Source: CBDESM01 sp965205165
Lineage (GTDB): Bacteria; Chloroflexota; Dehalococcoidia; Bin125
Direction: 5' to 3'
Length of the DNA stretch: 64,000 nucleotides
NCBI GenBank assembly: GCA_965205165.1
Contig: OZ242037.1
Coordinates: 1,426,001 to 1,490,000, forward strand
The position numbers were made by a program, and so were the translations under genes. Of this stretch, positions 32,201 to 40,860 are shown piece by piece. Each line of letters begins with the position of its first letter. Positions within the stretch are counted from its first letter, which is position 1. Under the pieces are notes generated by a model that was not told where the DNA came from, did not search any database, and worked only from the letters and a program-made list of their open reading frames with translations.

Positions 32201-34618
32201 ATGCTGAATGACTACCGGGTGCTGGATCTGACCGACGGGGGGGCGATGATCGGGGGGATGATCCTCGCGGATCTGGGGGCGGACGTGATCGCGGTCGAGC
32301 CGCCGGGGGGGAATCCGTCGCGGCGGCGCGGGCCCTTCGCGGACGGGGTCGACGAGATCGAGTCCTCGCTGGTCTGGCAATCGTGGGCGCGCAACAAGCG
32401 CTCGGTCGTGCTCGACCTCGAATCGGACCAGGGGCTGGGGCGGTTCCGCGAGCTGGCGGCGGGAGCGGACGCGGTGATCGAGTCGGCGGAGCCGGGCGCG
32501 ATGTCGGCGCTGGGGCTGGGCTACGAGGTGTTGTCGGCGGCCAACCCCGGGCTCGTCTACGCGGCGGTGACGCCGTACGGGTCGAGCGGGCCGAAGGCGT
32601 CGTGGCCGGGGTCGGATCTCACGGTCGCGGCGGCGGCGGGGCCGATGATGCAGAACGGCGATTCCGACCGCGCGCCGCTGCGGGTCGACCTGCCGCAGAC
32701 GGGGCTGCACGCGGGGGCGGACGCGGCGGTGGGCGTCCAGATCGCGCTGTGGGAGCGCAAGCGGTCGGGCGTCGGACAGTTCATCGATGTCAGCGCGCAG
32801 GCCTCCTACGCGCAGGCGACGCAGTCGGGCATCCTCGCCGCCTCGGTCGGCTCGGCGCCGTTCGAGCGCTCGGCCAAGGGCCTGAAGCTGGGGCCGCTCG
32901 AGATCCAGCTGTTCTGGCCCTGCAAGGACGGCCAGGTCGCGGTCACCTACCTGTTCGGCGCGGCGATCGGCCCGTTCACGCGGCGGCTGATGGAGTGGGC
33001 GCACGAGGAGGGCCACTGCGACGAGGCGACCCGCGACAAGGACTGGCTCAACTACACGCTGCTGCTGCTGACCGGGCAGGAGCCGATCTCCGAGTACCTG
33101 CGCTGCTGCGGCGTGGTCGCCTCGCTCTGCGCCTCCAAGACCAAGGCCGAGCTGTTCGAGCAGGCGCTCCAGCGCCGGCTGCTGCTGGTACCCGTCTCGA
33201 CCGTCGCCGACCTTGACGGGAACGCGCACCTCGCCGCCCGCGAATATTGGCGCGACGTCGAGCGCGACGGGCGCGTCCTGCGCCACGGCGGCCCCTTCGC
33301 GCGCTTCTCCGAATCGGAGATCGAGTACCGCCGCCCGGCGCCGGCGCTCGGCGAACACACCGCCGAGGTGCTGGCCGAGACGCGCCCGGCCGCCAGCCTG
33401 CACGCCGGCGACGGAGCAGCGCCGCCGCTCCACGGCCTGAAGATGGTCGACCTCATGTGGGTCATGGCCGGCCCGGCCGGGACCCGCGTGCTCGCCGATT
33501 TCGGGGTCGACGCCGTGCGGGTCGAATCGAGCACGCGGATCGACACGGCGCGCACCTTGCAGCCCTTCATCGGCGACGACTCGTCGCAACCAGAGGGCTC
33601 GGCGATGTTCCACAACATGAACGCCAACAAGCGGATGATCACCGTCGATCCGAACAACCCGCAGGGCCGCGAGCTGATGCTCGATCTCGTCCGCTGGGCG
33701 GACATCCTGACCGAATCGTTCACGCCGCGGGCGATGCGCGGCTGGAACCTGGGCTGGGAGCAGCTGCGCGAGGTCAATCCGCGCCTGATCATGCAGTCGT
33801 CCTGCCTGATGGGGCAGACGGGGCCGCTGGCCGAGTTCGCCGGATTCGGCACGCTCGCCGCCGCCATCGCCGGCTTCACCCCGCTGGTCGGCTGGCCCGA
33901 CCGCGATCCCGGCGGCCCGTTCGGGGCCTACACCGACTACGTCTCGCCGCGCTTCGCCGACGCGGCCCTGCTGGCGGCGCTGGAAGAGCGCGAGCGCACC
34001 GGGCGCGGCCAGCACATCGACTTCTCGCAGCTGGAGGCCAGCATCCACTTCCTCAGCCCCGCCGTCCTCCGCCACGGACTCACCGGCGAGGTCTGGAACG
34101 CGAACGGCAACCGCGACCCGCAGATGGCGCCGCACGGCGTCTACCCCGCCGCCGGCGAGGATCAATGGATCGCCGTGGCCGTCCGCGACGACGCCGACTG
34201 GCAACGGCTGGCGGCGGCAACCGGCCTCGACGCGGGAGCGCACCCGACGCTCGAATCGCGGCTCGCCGACGCCGATGCGCTCGACGCCGCCATCTCGGCC
34301 TGGACATCGGCCCGCGGCGCGGACGAGGCGGCGCGCGAGCTGAGCGGCGCCGGAGTGCCCGCGCACGCCGTGCAGGACAGCGTCGCGGCGGCCGCGGACC
34401 CGCAGCTCGCGCACCGCGGCCACTTCGTGCAGCTCTCGCATCCCTCGCTCGAGCGGAGCACGGTCGAGGGCGCGCGGATGGTGTTCGGGCGCACGCCGGC
34501 TCTGCGGCCGGCGGTCGCGCCGACGATGGGCGCGGACACGGATGTCGTGCTGCGCGAGCTGCTCGGCTGCGACGACGAGCGGATCGCGGAGCTGGCCGCC
34601 TCCGGGGCGCTGCAATAG
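32201..34618 (+). CDS. Tandem family III CoA-transferase (CaiB/BaiF)
   Basis: 805 residues, two full CoA-transferase III domains in one chain (about 1-400 and 405-805). Members move CoA between acyl groups as interlocked dimers. Domain 2 keeps the catalytic Asp in 'GAYTDYVSPRFADAALLAAL'; at the same place domain 1 has Gln ('DLPQTGLHAGADAAVG'). Domain 1 is therefore probably structural, giving one active site per pair. Both halves have the typical N-terminal 'LADLGADVIAVEPPGG' / 'LADFGVDAVRVESS' Rossmann strand. The ATG at 32201 has GGAGG 6 bases upstream. Its substrate is not evident; relatives act on carnitine, bile acid or aryl-succinate CoA esters. Confidence 0.92.
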   Translation: MLNDYRVLDLTDGGAMIGGMILADLGADVIAVEPPGGNPSRRRGPFADGVDEIESSLVWQSWARNKRSVVLDLESDQGLGRFRELAAGADAVIESAEPGAMSALGLGYEVLSAANPGLVYAAVTPYGSSGPKASWPGSDLTVAAAAGPMMQNGDSDRAPLRVDLPQTGLHAGADAAVGVQIALWERKRSGVGQFIDVSAQASYAQATQSGILAASVGSAPFERSAKGLKLGPLEIQLFWPCKDGQVAVTYLFGAAIGPFTRRLMEWAHEEGHCDEATRDKDWLNYTLLLLTGQEPISEYLRCCGVVASLCASKTKAELFEQALQRRLLLVPVSTVADLDGNAHLAAREYWRDVERDGRVLRHGGPFARFSESEIEYRRPAPALGEHTAEVLAETRPAASLHAGDGAAPPLHGLKMVDLMWVMAGPAGTRVLADFGVDAVRVESSTRIDTARTLQPFIGDDSSQPEGSAMFHNMNANKRMITVDPNNPQGRELMLDLVRWADILTESFTPRAMRGWNLGWEQLREVNPRLIMQSSCLMGQTGPLAEFAGFGTLAAAIAGFTPLVGWPDRDPGGPFGAYTDYVSPRFADAALLAALEERERTGRGQHIDFSQLEASIHFLSPAVLRHGLTGEVWNANGNRDPQMAPHGVYPAAGEDQWIAVAVRDDADWQRLAAATGLDAGAHPTLESRLADADALDAAISAWTSARGADEAARELSGAGVPAHAVQDSVAAAADPQLAHRGHFVQLSHPSLERSTVEGARMVFGRTPALRPAVAPTMGADTDVVLRELLGCDDERIAELAASGALQ

Positions 34619-34643
34619 CGCCGCATCCGCATATGCTGTCCGC

Positions 34644-34719
34644 GGGCCTTTAGCTCAGTTGGCAGAGCAGCGGACTTTTAATCCGAAGGTCCTGGGTTCG
34701 AACCCCAGAGGGCCCACCA
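34644..34719 (+). tRNA. tRNA-Lys(TTT)
   Basis: A cloverleaf with acceptor GGGCCTT/AGGGCCC, D-arm GCTC..GAGC, anticodon stem CGGA/TCCG with loop CTTTTAA (anticodon TTT), and T-arm CTGGG TTCGAAC CCCAG. The 3' CCA is encoded at 34717-34719. TATGCT at 34631-34636 is a -10 box 7 bases before the 5' end. Confidence 0.97.
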
Positions 34720-34763
34720 AGCGCCCCACCAACAAGGCGCCGCAGCACGCGAGGAGATGCGCA

Positions 34764-35189
34764 ATGTCGAGACTGCAACTGGCCCTCAACGTCCCCCAGC
34801 TGGACGAGGCGATCCGCTTCTACGGCGACCTCTTCCGCACCGAGCCCCACAAGGTGCGCCCCGGCTACGCGAACTTCGAGGTCGCCGACCCGCCGCTCAA
34901 GCTGGTCCTGATCGAGAACGGCCGCGGCGGCGACCTCAACCACCTCGGCGTCGAGGTCGAGACCACCACGCAGGTGGCGACCGAAACCCGCCGCCTGGCC
35001 GAGATCGGCCTCGACACTGAGATCGAAGACGGCATCGTCTGCTGCCACGCCGAGCAGGACAAGGTCTGGGTCACCGACCCCGGCGGCCTCCGCTGGGAGG
35101 TCTACACCATCACCGACGACCTGCCCAACGAGTCGATCATCCCCCTCATGACCGAGGAGAACTGCTGCGCCGAAGCCGTCGCCGACTAA
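34764..35189 (+). CDS. ArsI/CadI-type glyoxalase-fold metalloenzyme
   Basis: 141 residues of the vicinal oxygen chelate fold: 'LNVPQLDEAIRFYGDLF' begins the first half and 'DKVWVTDPGGLRWEVYTITDD' the second. The vicinal Cys pair in 'GIVCCHAEQDKVWV' is the mark of ArsI-like dioxygenases, which cut the C-As bond of trivalent organoarsenicals, and of the related CadI. Metal ligands His ('DLNHLGVEV') and Glu ('WEVY') are visible. A second Cys pair (N-C-C-A-E) lies near the C-terminus. The ATG at 34764 has GAGGAG 7 bases upstream. It directly follows tRNA-Lys; no other ars gene is near. Confidence 0.85.
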   Translation: MSRLQLALNVPQLDEAIRFYGDLFRTEPHKVRPGYANFEVADPPLKLVLIENGRGGDLNHLGVEVETTTQVATETRRLAEIGLDTEIEDGIVCCHAEQDKVWVTDPGGLRWEVYTITDDLPNESIIPLMTEENCCAEAVAD

Positions 35190-35336
35190 CGGGTGCGTCA
35201 GTCGGCGAGGCCGGCCGAGACGACGACCCGTGCCGTCGCGCAGTCCTCGACTTCGACTCGTGGCCGCCGTCGTGTCGCGCACCACGTCGCGAAGCCGGCT
35301 CCGCCGGTCATGTCTTGCGCGTCGAACATCACCCAC

Positions 35337-35348
35337 TAGCCTCGACCG
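35337..35348 (+). promoter_or_regulatory. Leaderless promoter of the RCC1-repeat gene
   Basis: TAGCCT at 35337-35342, 6 bases, then the ATG at 35349, with no ribosome site in between. CTTGCG at 35314-35319, 17 bases upstream of the hexamer, may be the -35. Confidence 0.5.
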
Positions 35349-37370
35349 ATGAACCGCGCCGTTCCCTCTGCACTCGTCGCAGCCATCACCATCATCACCG
35401 CTCTCGCCCTCATCGGCTACGACGCCAACGCGCAGGCGGGGGCGGCGACGAGCTATCTCCAAGTGAGTGCCGGTTCGCTTCACACGTGCGCGATGGCGGA
35501 GTCGGGCGAGCTGACCTGCTGGGGATACAATGGGCATGGTCGAGCCGACGCGCCGCCGGGGCGGTACCGGCAGGTGAGCGCAGGCGCGAGGCACACGTGT
35601 GCGGTGGCGGAGTCGGGCGAGCTGACCTGCTGGGGAAACAACGAGTACGGCCAAGCAGATGCTCCGGCGGGGCGGTACTGGCAGGTGAGCGCGGGCTGGA
35701 GACACACGTGCGCGGTGGCGGAGTCGGGCCAAATGAAGTGCTGGGGAGACAACGAGTACGGCCAAGCGAATGCACCGGCGGGGCGGTACCGGCAGGTGAG
35801 TGCGGGTTCGGTCCACACGTGCGCGGTGGCGGAGTCACGTGAGCTCAAGTGCTGGGGAGAGTACGTGTATCGAGTAAATGTGCCTTCAGGGCGGTACCGG
35901 CAGGTGAGCGCGAGCGGGTGGCACACGTGCGCGGTGGGGGAGTCTGGTGAACTGGCCTGCTGGGGAGACAACGAGGATGGCCAAGCGAATGCACCGGCGG
36001 GGCGGTACCGGCAGGTGAGCGCGGGTTCGGTCCACACGTGCGCGGTGGCAGGGTCGGGCGAGCTAGCCTGCTGGGGAGACAACGAGGATGGCCAAGCGAA
36101 TGCACCGGCGGGGCGGTACCGGCAGGTGAGCGCGGGTTCGCTTCACACGTGCGCAGTAGCAGAGTCGGGCGAACTGGCCTGCTGGGGAGCTAATGGGAGT
36201 GGTCGAGCGGACGCGCCGACGGGGCAGTACCGGCAGGTGAGCGCGGGCTCGTTTCACACATGTGCGGTGGCGGAGTCGGGCGAACTGGCCTGCTGGGGAG
36301 CTAATGGGAGTGGTCGAGCGGACGCGCCGACGGGGCAGTACCGGCAGGTGAGCGCGGGCTCGTTTCACACATGTGCGGTGGCGGAGTCGGGCGAACTGGC
36401 TTGCTGGGGAGACAACGAGTATGGCCAAGCGGACTTGCCGTTTTTCCTTCGGACAGATCGATACCGACAAGTGAGTGCGGGTTGGGGACACACGTGTGCG
36501 GTGGCGAATTCAGGCGAACTGGCGTGCTGGGGAGCTAACGGGCTTGGCCAAGCTGACGAGCCACTGGGACGGTACCAGCAGGTGGATGCGGGTTCCGTTC
36601 ACACATGCGCGGTGGAGGAATCGGGCGAACTGGCCTGTAGAGGATACAACGAGGATGGACAGGCAGATGCGCCAGCGGGGCGGTACCAGCAGGTGAGTGC
36701 GGGCTGGAGACACTCGTGTGCAGTGGCGGAGTCGGGCGAACTGGCCTGCTGGGGAAACAACGAATCTGGACAGGCAGATGTGCCGTCGGGGCGGTACCAG
36801 CAGGTGAGTGCGGGCTGGAGACACTCGTGTGCAGTGGCGGAGTCGGGCGAACTGGCCTGCTGGGGAAACAACGAATCTGGACAGGCAGATGTGCCGTCGG
36901 GGCGGTACCGACAAGTGAGTGCGGGTGTGAACCATACGTGCGCGGTGAAGGAGTCGGGGGAGCTCACGTGCTGGGGAGCCAGTTGGTACAGCCAAGAGGA
37001 TGCGCTGGCTAGTTACGATCCTGATGCGGCTCAGACACCGATCAGCACGTCCGGACGCATCGTAGCACAACGGCTCAACGACGGGCGGACGGAGTTCGGG
37101 TGGCAGCCTGAAGGCGGCGAGCGGGTGCTGCCGAGGTCACGGTTCTTCCCGGCCAACGGGTCTGTCGGGCGCTGGTTGAACTCGTCCGACATCGTGGTCG
37201 ATGGAACGGTCGTGGGCCGGATCAACGCCCGCCAGCTCGCCGACGGCCGCATCGAGTTCGCCTTCACGCCCGCTGGCAGCGAGCGCATCCTGCCGCGCTC
37301 GCGCTACTTCCCCAGCGACGCCGAGACCGGCCGCTGGCTGCGCAGCACCCTGATCGAGCCGGGCGGGTAG
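35349..37370 (+). CDS. Secreted RCC1-repeat protein with 14 near-identical units
   Basis: 673 residues. A signal peptide (1-30, ending A-N-A-Q-A) precedes 14 repeats of about 37 residues (36-560) with consensus Y-R-Q-V-S-A-G-x-x-H-T-C-A-V-A-E-S-G-E-L-A-C-W-G-x-N. Each repeat has two Cys, probably disulfide bonded outside the cell. Units 7-8 and 12-13 are copied at the DNA level with a 111-base period. Unit 4 lacks one residue and the Cys-Trp-Gly context is altered in unit 11 (C-R-G). The last 100 residues hold two tandem copies of a different motif: R-I-x-A-x-x-L-x-D-G-R-x-E-F ... L-P-R-S-R-x-F-P ... G-R-W-L. The function is probably adhesive or binding; that is inference. Confidence 0.85.
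   Translation: MNRAVPSALVAAITIITALALIGYDANAQAGAATSYLQVSAGSLHTCAMAESGELTCWGYNGHGRADAPPGRYRQVSAGARHTCAVAESGELTCWGNNEYGQADAPAGRYWQVSAGWRHTCAVAESGQMKCWGDNEYGQANAPAGRYRQVSAGSVHTCAVAESRELKCWGEYVYRVNVPSGRYRQVSASGWHTCAVGESGELACWGDNEDGQANAPAGRYRQVSAGSVHTCAVAGSGELACWGDNEDGQANAPAGRYRQVSAGSLHTCAVAESGELACWGANGSGRADAPTGQYRQVSAGSFHTCAVAESGELACWGANGSGRADAPTGQYRQVSAGSFHTCAVAESGELACWGDNEYGQADLPFFLRTDRYRQVSAGWGHTCAVANSGELACWGANGLGQADEPLGRYQQVDAGSVHTCAVEESGELACRGYNEDGQADAPAGRYQQVSAGWRHSCAVAESGELACWGNNESGQADVPSGRYQQVSAGWRHSCAVAESGELACWGNNESGQADVPSGRYRQVSAGVNHTCAVKESGELTCWGASWYSQEDALASYDPDAAQTPISTSGRIVAQRLNDGRTEFGWQPEGGERVLPRSRFFPANGSVGRWLNSSDIVVDGTVVGRINARQLADGRIEFAFTPAGSERILPRSRYFPSDAETGRWLRSTLIEPGG
36190..36411 (+). 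repeat. 111-base tandem duplication inside the RCC1 gene (units 7-8)
   Basis: The stretch from 36190 recurs from 36301 with essentially no change over 111 bases (37 codons), apart from a C/T difference near the end. Synonymous identity indicates a recent copy or gene conversion. Confidence 0.8.
36721..36942 (+). repeat. 111-base tandem duplication inside the RCC1 gene (units 12-13)
   Basis: The stretch from 36721 recurs from 36832, again at 111 bases and in frame. Identity continues up to the start of the next unit, where CAG/CAGGTG gives way to CGACAAGTG. Confidence 0.75.
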
Positions 37371-37455
37371 CCGCCGGCTTCGTCGCCGCGCTTACCCGGC
37401 GCGACTCGGACCCTCGCCGAATTTGCCGCGGCGACCGGCAGCGCCGCCGGGCTGC

Positions 37456-38433
37456 TCAGCTTGAGGTGGCTTGTTGGAAGGCGGCTTCTAGGGCGGGGAG
37501 GATTTTCTTGTAGTCGTCTACGATGCCGAAGCGGGAGAAGGCGAAGATGGCGGCGTCGGGGTCCTTGTTGATGGCGACGATGTTCTTGCTGCCGCCGCAG
37601 CCGGCCATGTGCTGGGAGGCGCCGCTGATGGCGATGGCGATGTAGAGGGTGGGCGAGACCACGGTGCCGGTCAGGCCGACCTGCTGGCTGGGCGGGTACC
37701 AGCCGAGGTCGCAGGCGGCGCGGCTGGAGCCCACGGCGGCGCCGAGCACGCCGGCCATCCGCTCGAGGTCGGCGAAGGCCTCCGGGCCGCCGAGCCCGCG
37801 GCCGCCGGAGACGATGATCTCCGCGTCTTCCAGGCGCACGCCCTCCGACTCCGCCGCTTCCTTGCCGGTCACGGCGGCCTTGACCTCGGCCGAGGCGGCT
37901 TCGACCTGCTCGATCGCGGCGCTGCGCGAGGCGTCGGGCTCGAGCGGCTCCTGCGACTTGGCGCGCACGGTGATCACTTGGGGATCGGTCTTGACGGTGA
38001 CGACTTGGCGGGCGTTGCCGCCGTAGCAGGAGCGGGTGACTTTGACGCGGTCGCCCTCGATCTCGAGCGCCATCGCATCCATCGCGGCCGCGCTGCCCAG
38101 GCGGGTGGCGAGGCGCGGGGCGAGGTCGCGGCCGATGCTGGTCTGGCCCAGCAGGATCACGCCGGGGCCAACTTGCTCGACGATCGCCTGCGCGACGGGC
38201 AGGTGCGAGTCGGTCTGGTACTGCGCGAGCGATTCGTCGTCGGCCGCGTAGACGGCGGCCGCGCCGGCCGGGCCCGCGGCGGCCGCGGCGTCGCCGAGGC
38301 CGGAGCCGATCAGGGCGAGCGAGACGCCGCCGCCGAGTCCGTCCGCCAGCGCGGCGGCCGCGCCGAGCAGTTCCAGCGTCGTCGCGCTCAAGCCCGACTC
38401 GTCCGCTTCTCCGATCACCATCACGTCCGTCAT
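37456..38433 (-). CDS. etfA: Electron transfer flavoprotein alpha subunit
   Basis: 325 residues. With EtfB it forms the FAD/AMP heterodimer that takes electrons from acyl-CoA dehydrogenases. The C-terminal FAD domain carries 'GRGLGGPEAFADLERMAGVLG', 'VGSSRAACDLGWYPPSQQVGLTG', 'YIAIAISGASQHMAG' and 'INKDPDAAIFAFSRFGIVDDY', all standard for group I ETF. It lies 51 bases downstream of etfB on the same strand. It ends 85 bases from the convergent RCC1 gene. Confidence 0.96.
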   Translation of the reverse strand: MTDVMVIGEADESGLSATTLELLGAAAALADGLGGGVSLALIGSGLGDAAAAAGPAGAAAVYAADDESLAQYQTDSHLPVAQAIVEQVGPGVILLGQTSIGRDLAPRLATRLGSAAAMDAMALEIEGDRVKVTRSCYGGNARQVVTVKTDPQVITVRAKSQEPLEPDASRSAAIEQVEAASAEVKAAVTGKEAAESEGVRLEDAEIIVSGGRGLGGPEAFADLERMAGVLGAAVGSSRAACDLGWYPPSQQVGLTGTVVSPTLYIAIAISGASQHMAGCGGSKNIVAINKDPDAAIFAFSRFGIVDDYKKILPALEAAFQQATSS

Positions 38434-38484
38434 GGCCGTCGCCTCCTCCGCGGGCCCGCGGCCCGCGCGTTCCGTTCCGCTGGG

Positions 38485-39288
38485 TTAGATGACCTTGGCG
38501 TCGCGCAGCGCCGCGACCAGGCCCTGGGCCTTCTCTTCCGGGGTGTCGCCCTCGATCACCTCGACCTCGACGTCGCTGACGGGCTGGAAGAGGGCGTGCA
38601 TCTCGAGGCGGGAGCCGGCCGCGCCGACCTCCGAGGGGTCGAGCCCGATGTCGGCCGGCGCCAGCTCGGTCACCTGCTTGCGCGCGGCCTGCATGATCTG
38701 GCGCAGCTGCGGGTAGCGCGGGTCGCCGAACTCGTTGCTGATCGTCAGCACGCAGGGGGTCGGCAGCTCGATCGTCTCGAAGCCGTCGGCGACGACGCGG
38801 GAGACCCGGATATTGCCGTCGGCCAGCTCGACCGAGCGCAGCACCGTGGCCGAGGGCAGATCGAGCAGCTCGGCCACGATGCTGCCGACGGTGCCCTGGT
38901 CCCAGTCGGCCGCCTGCCGCCCGAAGACCAGCACGTCGGGCACGCCGATGTGCTGGATCGCCTTCGACAGGGCCAGCGCCGTGGTCCAGGCGTCGCCGCC
39001 CTCGAAGGCGTCGTCGTGCAGGTGGTAGCCCTCGTCCGCGCCCATCGCCAGCGAGTGCTTGATCGCGTCCCGCGCCGAATCGGGGCCGAGCGAGAGGATG
39101 TTGATCGTCCCTTCGCCAGCGGCGTCCTTGAGCTGGAGCGCGGCCTCGACGGCCTGCGCGTCGAAGGGCGAAATCACGGGCGAGATGCCCTGCGCCGGCA
39201 GCACCGCCATCGCGGCCTCGTCGACCTTGAAGGCGGCCGCCGGCGTTTCGGGGTCGGGGATTTGCTTCACGCAGACGATCGCGTCCAT
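38485..39288 (-). CDS. etfB: Electron transfer flavoprotein beta subunit
   Basis: 267 residues with the EtfB signature 'VCVKQIPDPET' at the N-terminus, 'LSLGPDSARDAIKHSLAMGADEGYHL', 'DVLVFGRQAADWDQGTVGSIVAELL' and 'VLTISNEFGDPRYPQL', which bind AMP and contact EtfA. The ATG at 39288 is used because GAGG stands upstream of it and the N-terminus then matches the family; in-frame residues before it are not conserved. It is the first gene of etfB-etfA. Confidence 0.96.
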   Translation of the reverse strand: MDAIVCVKQIPDPETPAAAFKVDEAAMAVLPAQGISPVISPFDAQAVEAALQLKDAAGEGTINILSLGPDSARDAIKHSLAMGADEGYHLHDDAFEGGDAWTTALALSKAIQHIGVPDVLVFGRQAADWDQGTVGSIVAELLDLPSATVLRSVELADGNIRVSRVVADGFETIELPTPCVLTISNEFGDPRYPQLRQIMQAARKQVTELAPADIGLDPSEVGAAGSRLEMHALFQPVSDVEVEVIEGDTPEEKAQGLVAALRDAKVI

Positions 39289-39348
39289 GCTCTGCCTCTG
39301 CTCCGCGGCCCGCACGCGCGGCCGCAACCTGCCAACTGGTTCCGCGCC

Positions 39349-39377
39349 ATTGTGTCGCGCCCCGCCCGCACGGGCAA
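39349..39377 (-). promoter_or_regulatory. etfBA promoter
   Basis: Reading the minus strand, TTGCCC (39377-39372), 17 bases, CACAAT (39354-39349). The predicted transcript start is about 54 bases before the etfB ATG. Confidence 0.45.
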
Positions 39378-39411
39378 TTCACGGACGCTCGGCGACCGGC
39401 GCCGCGTGCGT

Positions 39412-39423
39412 TAGCATTCGCTT
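39412..39423 (+). promoter_or_regulatory. Leaderless promoter of the DNA methyltransferase gene
   Basis: TAGCAT at 39412-39417, 6 bases, ATG at 39424. No ribosome site and no clear -35 were seen. Confidence 0.5.
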
Positions 39424-40860
39424 ATGACACTGCTTAGAACGGATATGCGCACCAGCGCCGGTGTCCAGTGCGAGCCGCCCGAAGCGTCGCCGAACGGCGG
39501 CTCCGTGGCCGAACGCCGCGCCCTGCACGAGCGCTTGGGCGACCGCTTGGCCGTCAACCCCGAGTTGACCCGCCGGCTCGTGTCTTATCAGGGCAACAAG
39601 GGGGCGGCCGGCTTCCGCTGGCTGAAGTACAAGGAAGGCTTTTCCCGCGCCTTCGTCGAGCGCTGCCTGCGGGAGGCGCGGGCCGACTCGCTGCTGGACC
39701 CGTTCGCCGGAATCGGCACCGCGCCGATCATCGCCGCGAAATCGGGGCTGGACGCGCTGGGCATCGAGATCAGCCCCGTCGGCGTGATGGCGGGGAACGC
39801 GATCGCCCGCTCCGCGAACGGGCTCTCGTCCTCCGCCGTCCGCGCCGCGGGCGAGGCGCTGATCGCCCACGCGGAATCAGACTCGCCGCCGAAACCCGAG
39901 CACGCCTTTCCCCACCTGCGGATCACGCAAGCCGCGTTCCCGCCAGCGACGGAAGCCGCACTGGCCCGCGCCCGCGAGTTCCTGCACCACGTGGAAGACG
40001 ACGACGTTCGCGCCACGCTGGACTTCGCCTGCCTCAGCGTCCTCGAAGACGCGAGCTACACGCGCAAGGACGGCCAGTACCTGCGCTGGGACAGGCGCTC
40101 CGGCCGCCAACTGCGGGCTTCCATGGAGAAGGGCGATATCCCGACGCTCGGCGACGCGCTGCGCGAGCGCCTCGACGAGATCGCCCGCGACATCGTCGAA
40201 CTCAAGGCGGGCTACGGCGATTGCCGCCCGGAATTCCGCATCGGATCCAGCCTCGAACTCCTGCGCGAGCTGGATTGCGCGTCGCGCGATTTGGTCATCA
40301 CCTCGCCGCCCTACGCCAACCGCTACGACTACACGCGGACCTATGCGCTCGAACTCGCCTGGCTCGGCTATGGCCAAGCGGAACTGTCCAAGCTGCGCCA
40401 GGACATGATCACCGCGACGGTGGAGAACAAGCCGAAGTGGGAGCGCCTGGAGGCGCTCTACGGCGATGCGCCGCTGCTCGCCCAAGTGCGCGAGATGGTG
40501 GACGGCCAAGGCGCGCTCCAAGAAGTGCTGGCCAACCTCCGCGCCGTCGAATCGGAGCTCAGCAACCGGCAGGTCATCCGCCTAGTGGAGGGCTACTTCC
40601 TCGAGCTGGGCGTCATCATCGCGGAGTTGGGCCGGATCGTCCGCTCCGGCGGCGAGGTCGTGATGGTCAACGACAACGTCCGCTATCACGGCGAGGAAGT
40701 GCCCGTCGACCTGATCCTCTCCGATTTCGCCGAGCAATGCGGCTTCCGCTGCGACCGCATCGAGGTGCTCCCCCGCGGCAAAGGCAACGCCAGCCAGCAG
40801 ATGGGCCGCTTCGGCCGCCGCGAAATCCGCAAGTGCGTCTACCGCTGGACGAGGATCTGA
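39424..40860 (+). CDS. DNA methyltransferase of a type II restriction-modification system
   Basis: 478 residues. The SAM-binding motif I is D-P-F-A-G-I-G-T (92-99) and the catalytic motif IV is T-S-P-P-Y (293-297), the form used by amino-methyltransferases that make N4-methylcytosine or N6-methyladenine. About 190 residues separate them, so the target-recognition region probably lies between I and IV (alpha order). The segment 'SPPYANRYDYTRTYALELAWLG' is common in this subgroup. The stop overlaps the start of the endonuclease gene by one base (TGATG), which couples their translation. The recognition site cannot be read from sequence. Confidence 0.9.
   Translation: MTLLRTDMRTSAGVQCEPPEASPNGGSVAERRALHERLGDRLAVNPELTRRLVSYQGNKGAAGFRWLKYKEGFSRAFVERCLREARADSLLDPFAGIGTAPIIAAKSGLDALGIEISPVGVMAGNAIARSANGLSSSAVRAAGEALIAHAESDSPPKPEHAFPHLRITQAAFPPATEAALARAREFLHHVEDDDVRATLDFACLSVLEDASYTRKDGQYLRWDRRSGRQLRASMEKGDIPTLGDALRERLDEIARDIVELKAGYGDCRPEFRIGSSLELLRELDCASRDLVITSPPYANRYDYTRTYALELAWLGYGQAELSKLRQDMITATVENKPKWERLEALYGDAPLLAQVREMVDGQGALQEVLANLRAVESELSNRQVIRLVEGYFLELGVIIAELGRIVRSGGEVVMVNDNVRYHGEEVPVDLILSDFAEQCGFRCDRIEVLPRGKGNASQQMGRFGRREIRKCVYRWTRI

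Noticed and set aside
34720..34742. GCGCC/GGCGC hairpin after tRNA-Lys as a terminator
   Set aside because: A five-base stem with a ten-base loop and no U-tract is too weak in this GC range, and the ArsI-like gene follows at once.
35500..37000. CRISPR-like regular repeats
   Set aside because: The 111-base period is in frame and encodes RCC1 units; no short identical repeats with variable spacers.
37371..37455. Bidirectional terminator between the RCC1 and etfA genes
   Set aside because: Several short GC-rich complementarities exist but no single clear hairpin.
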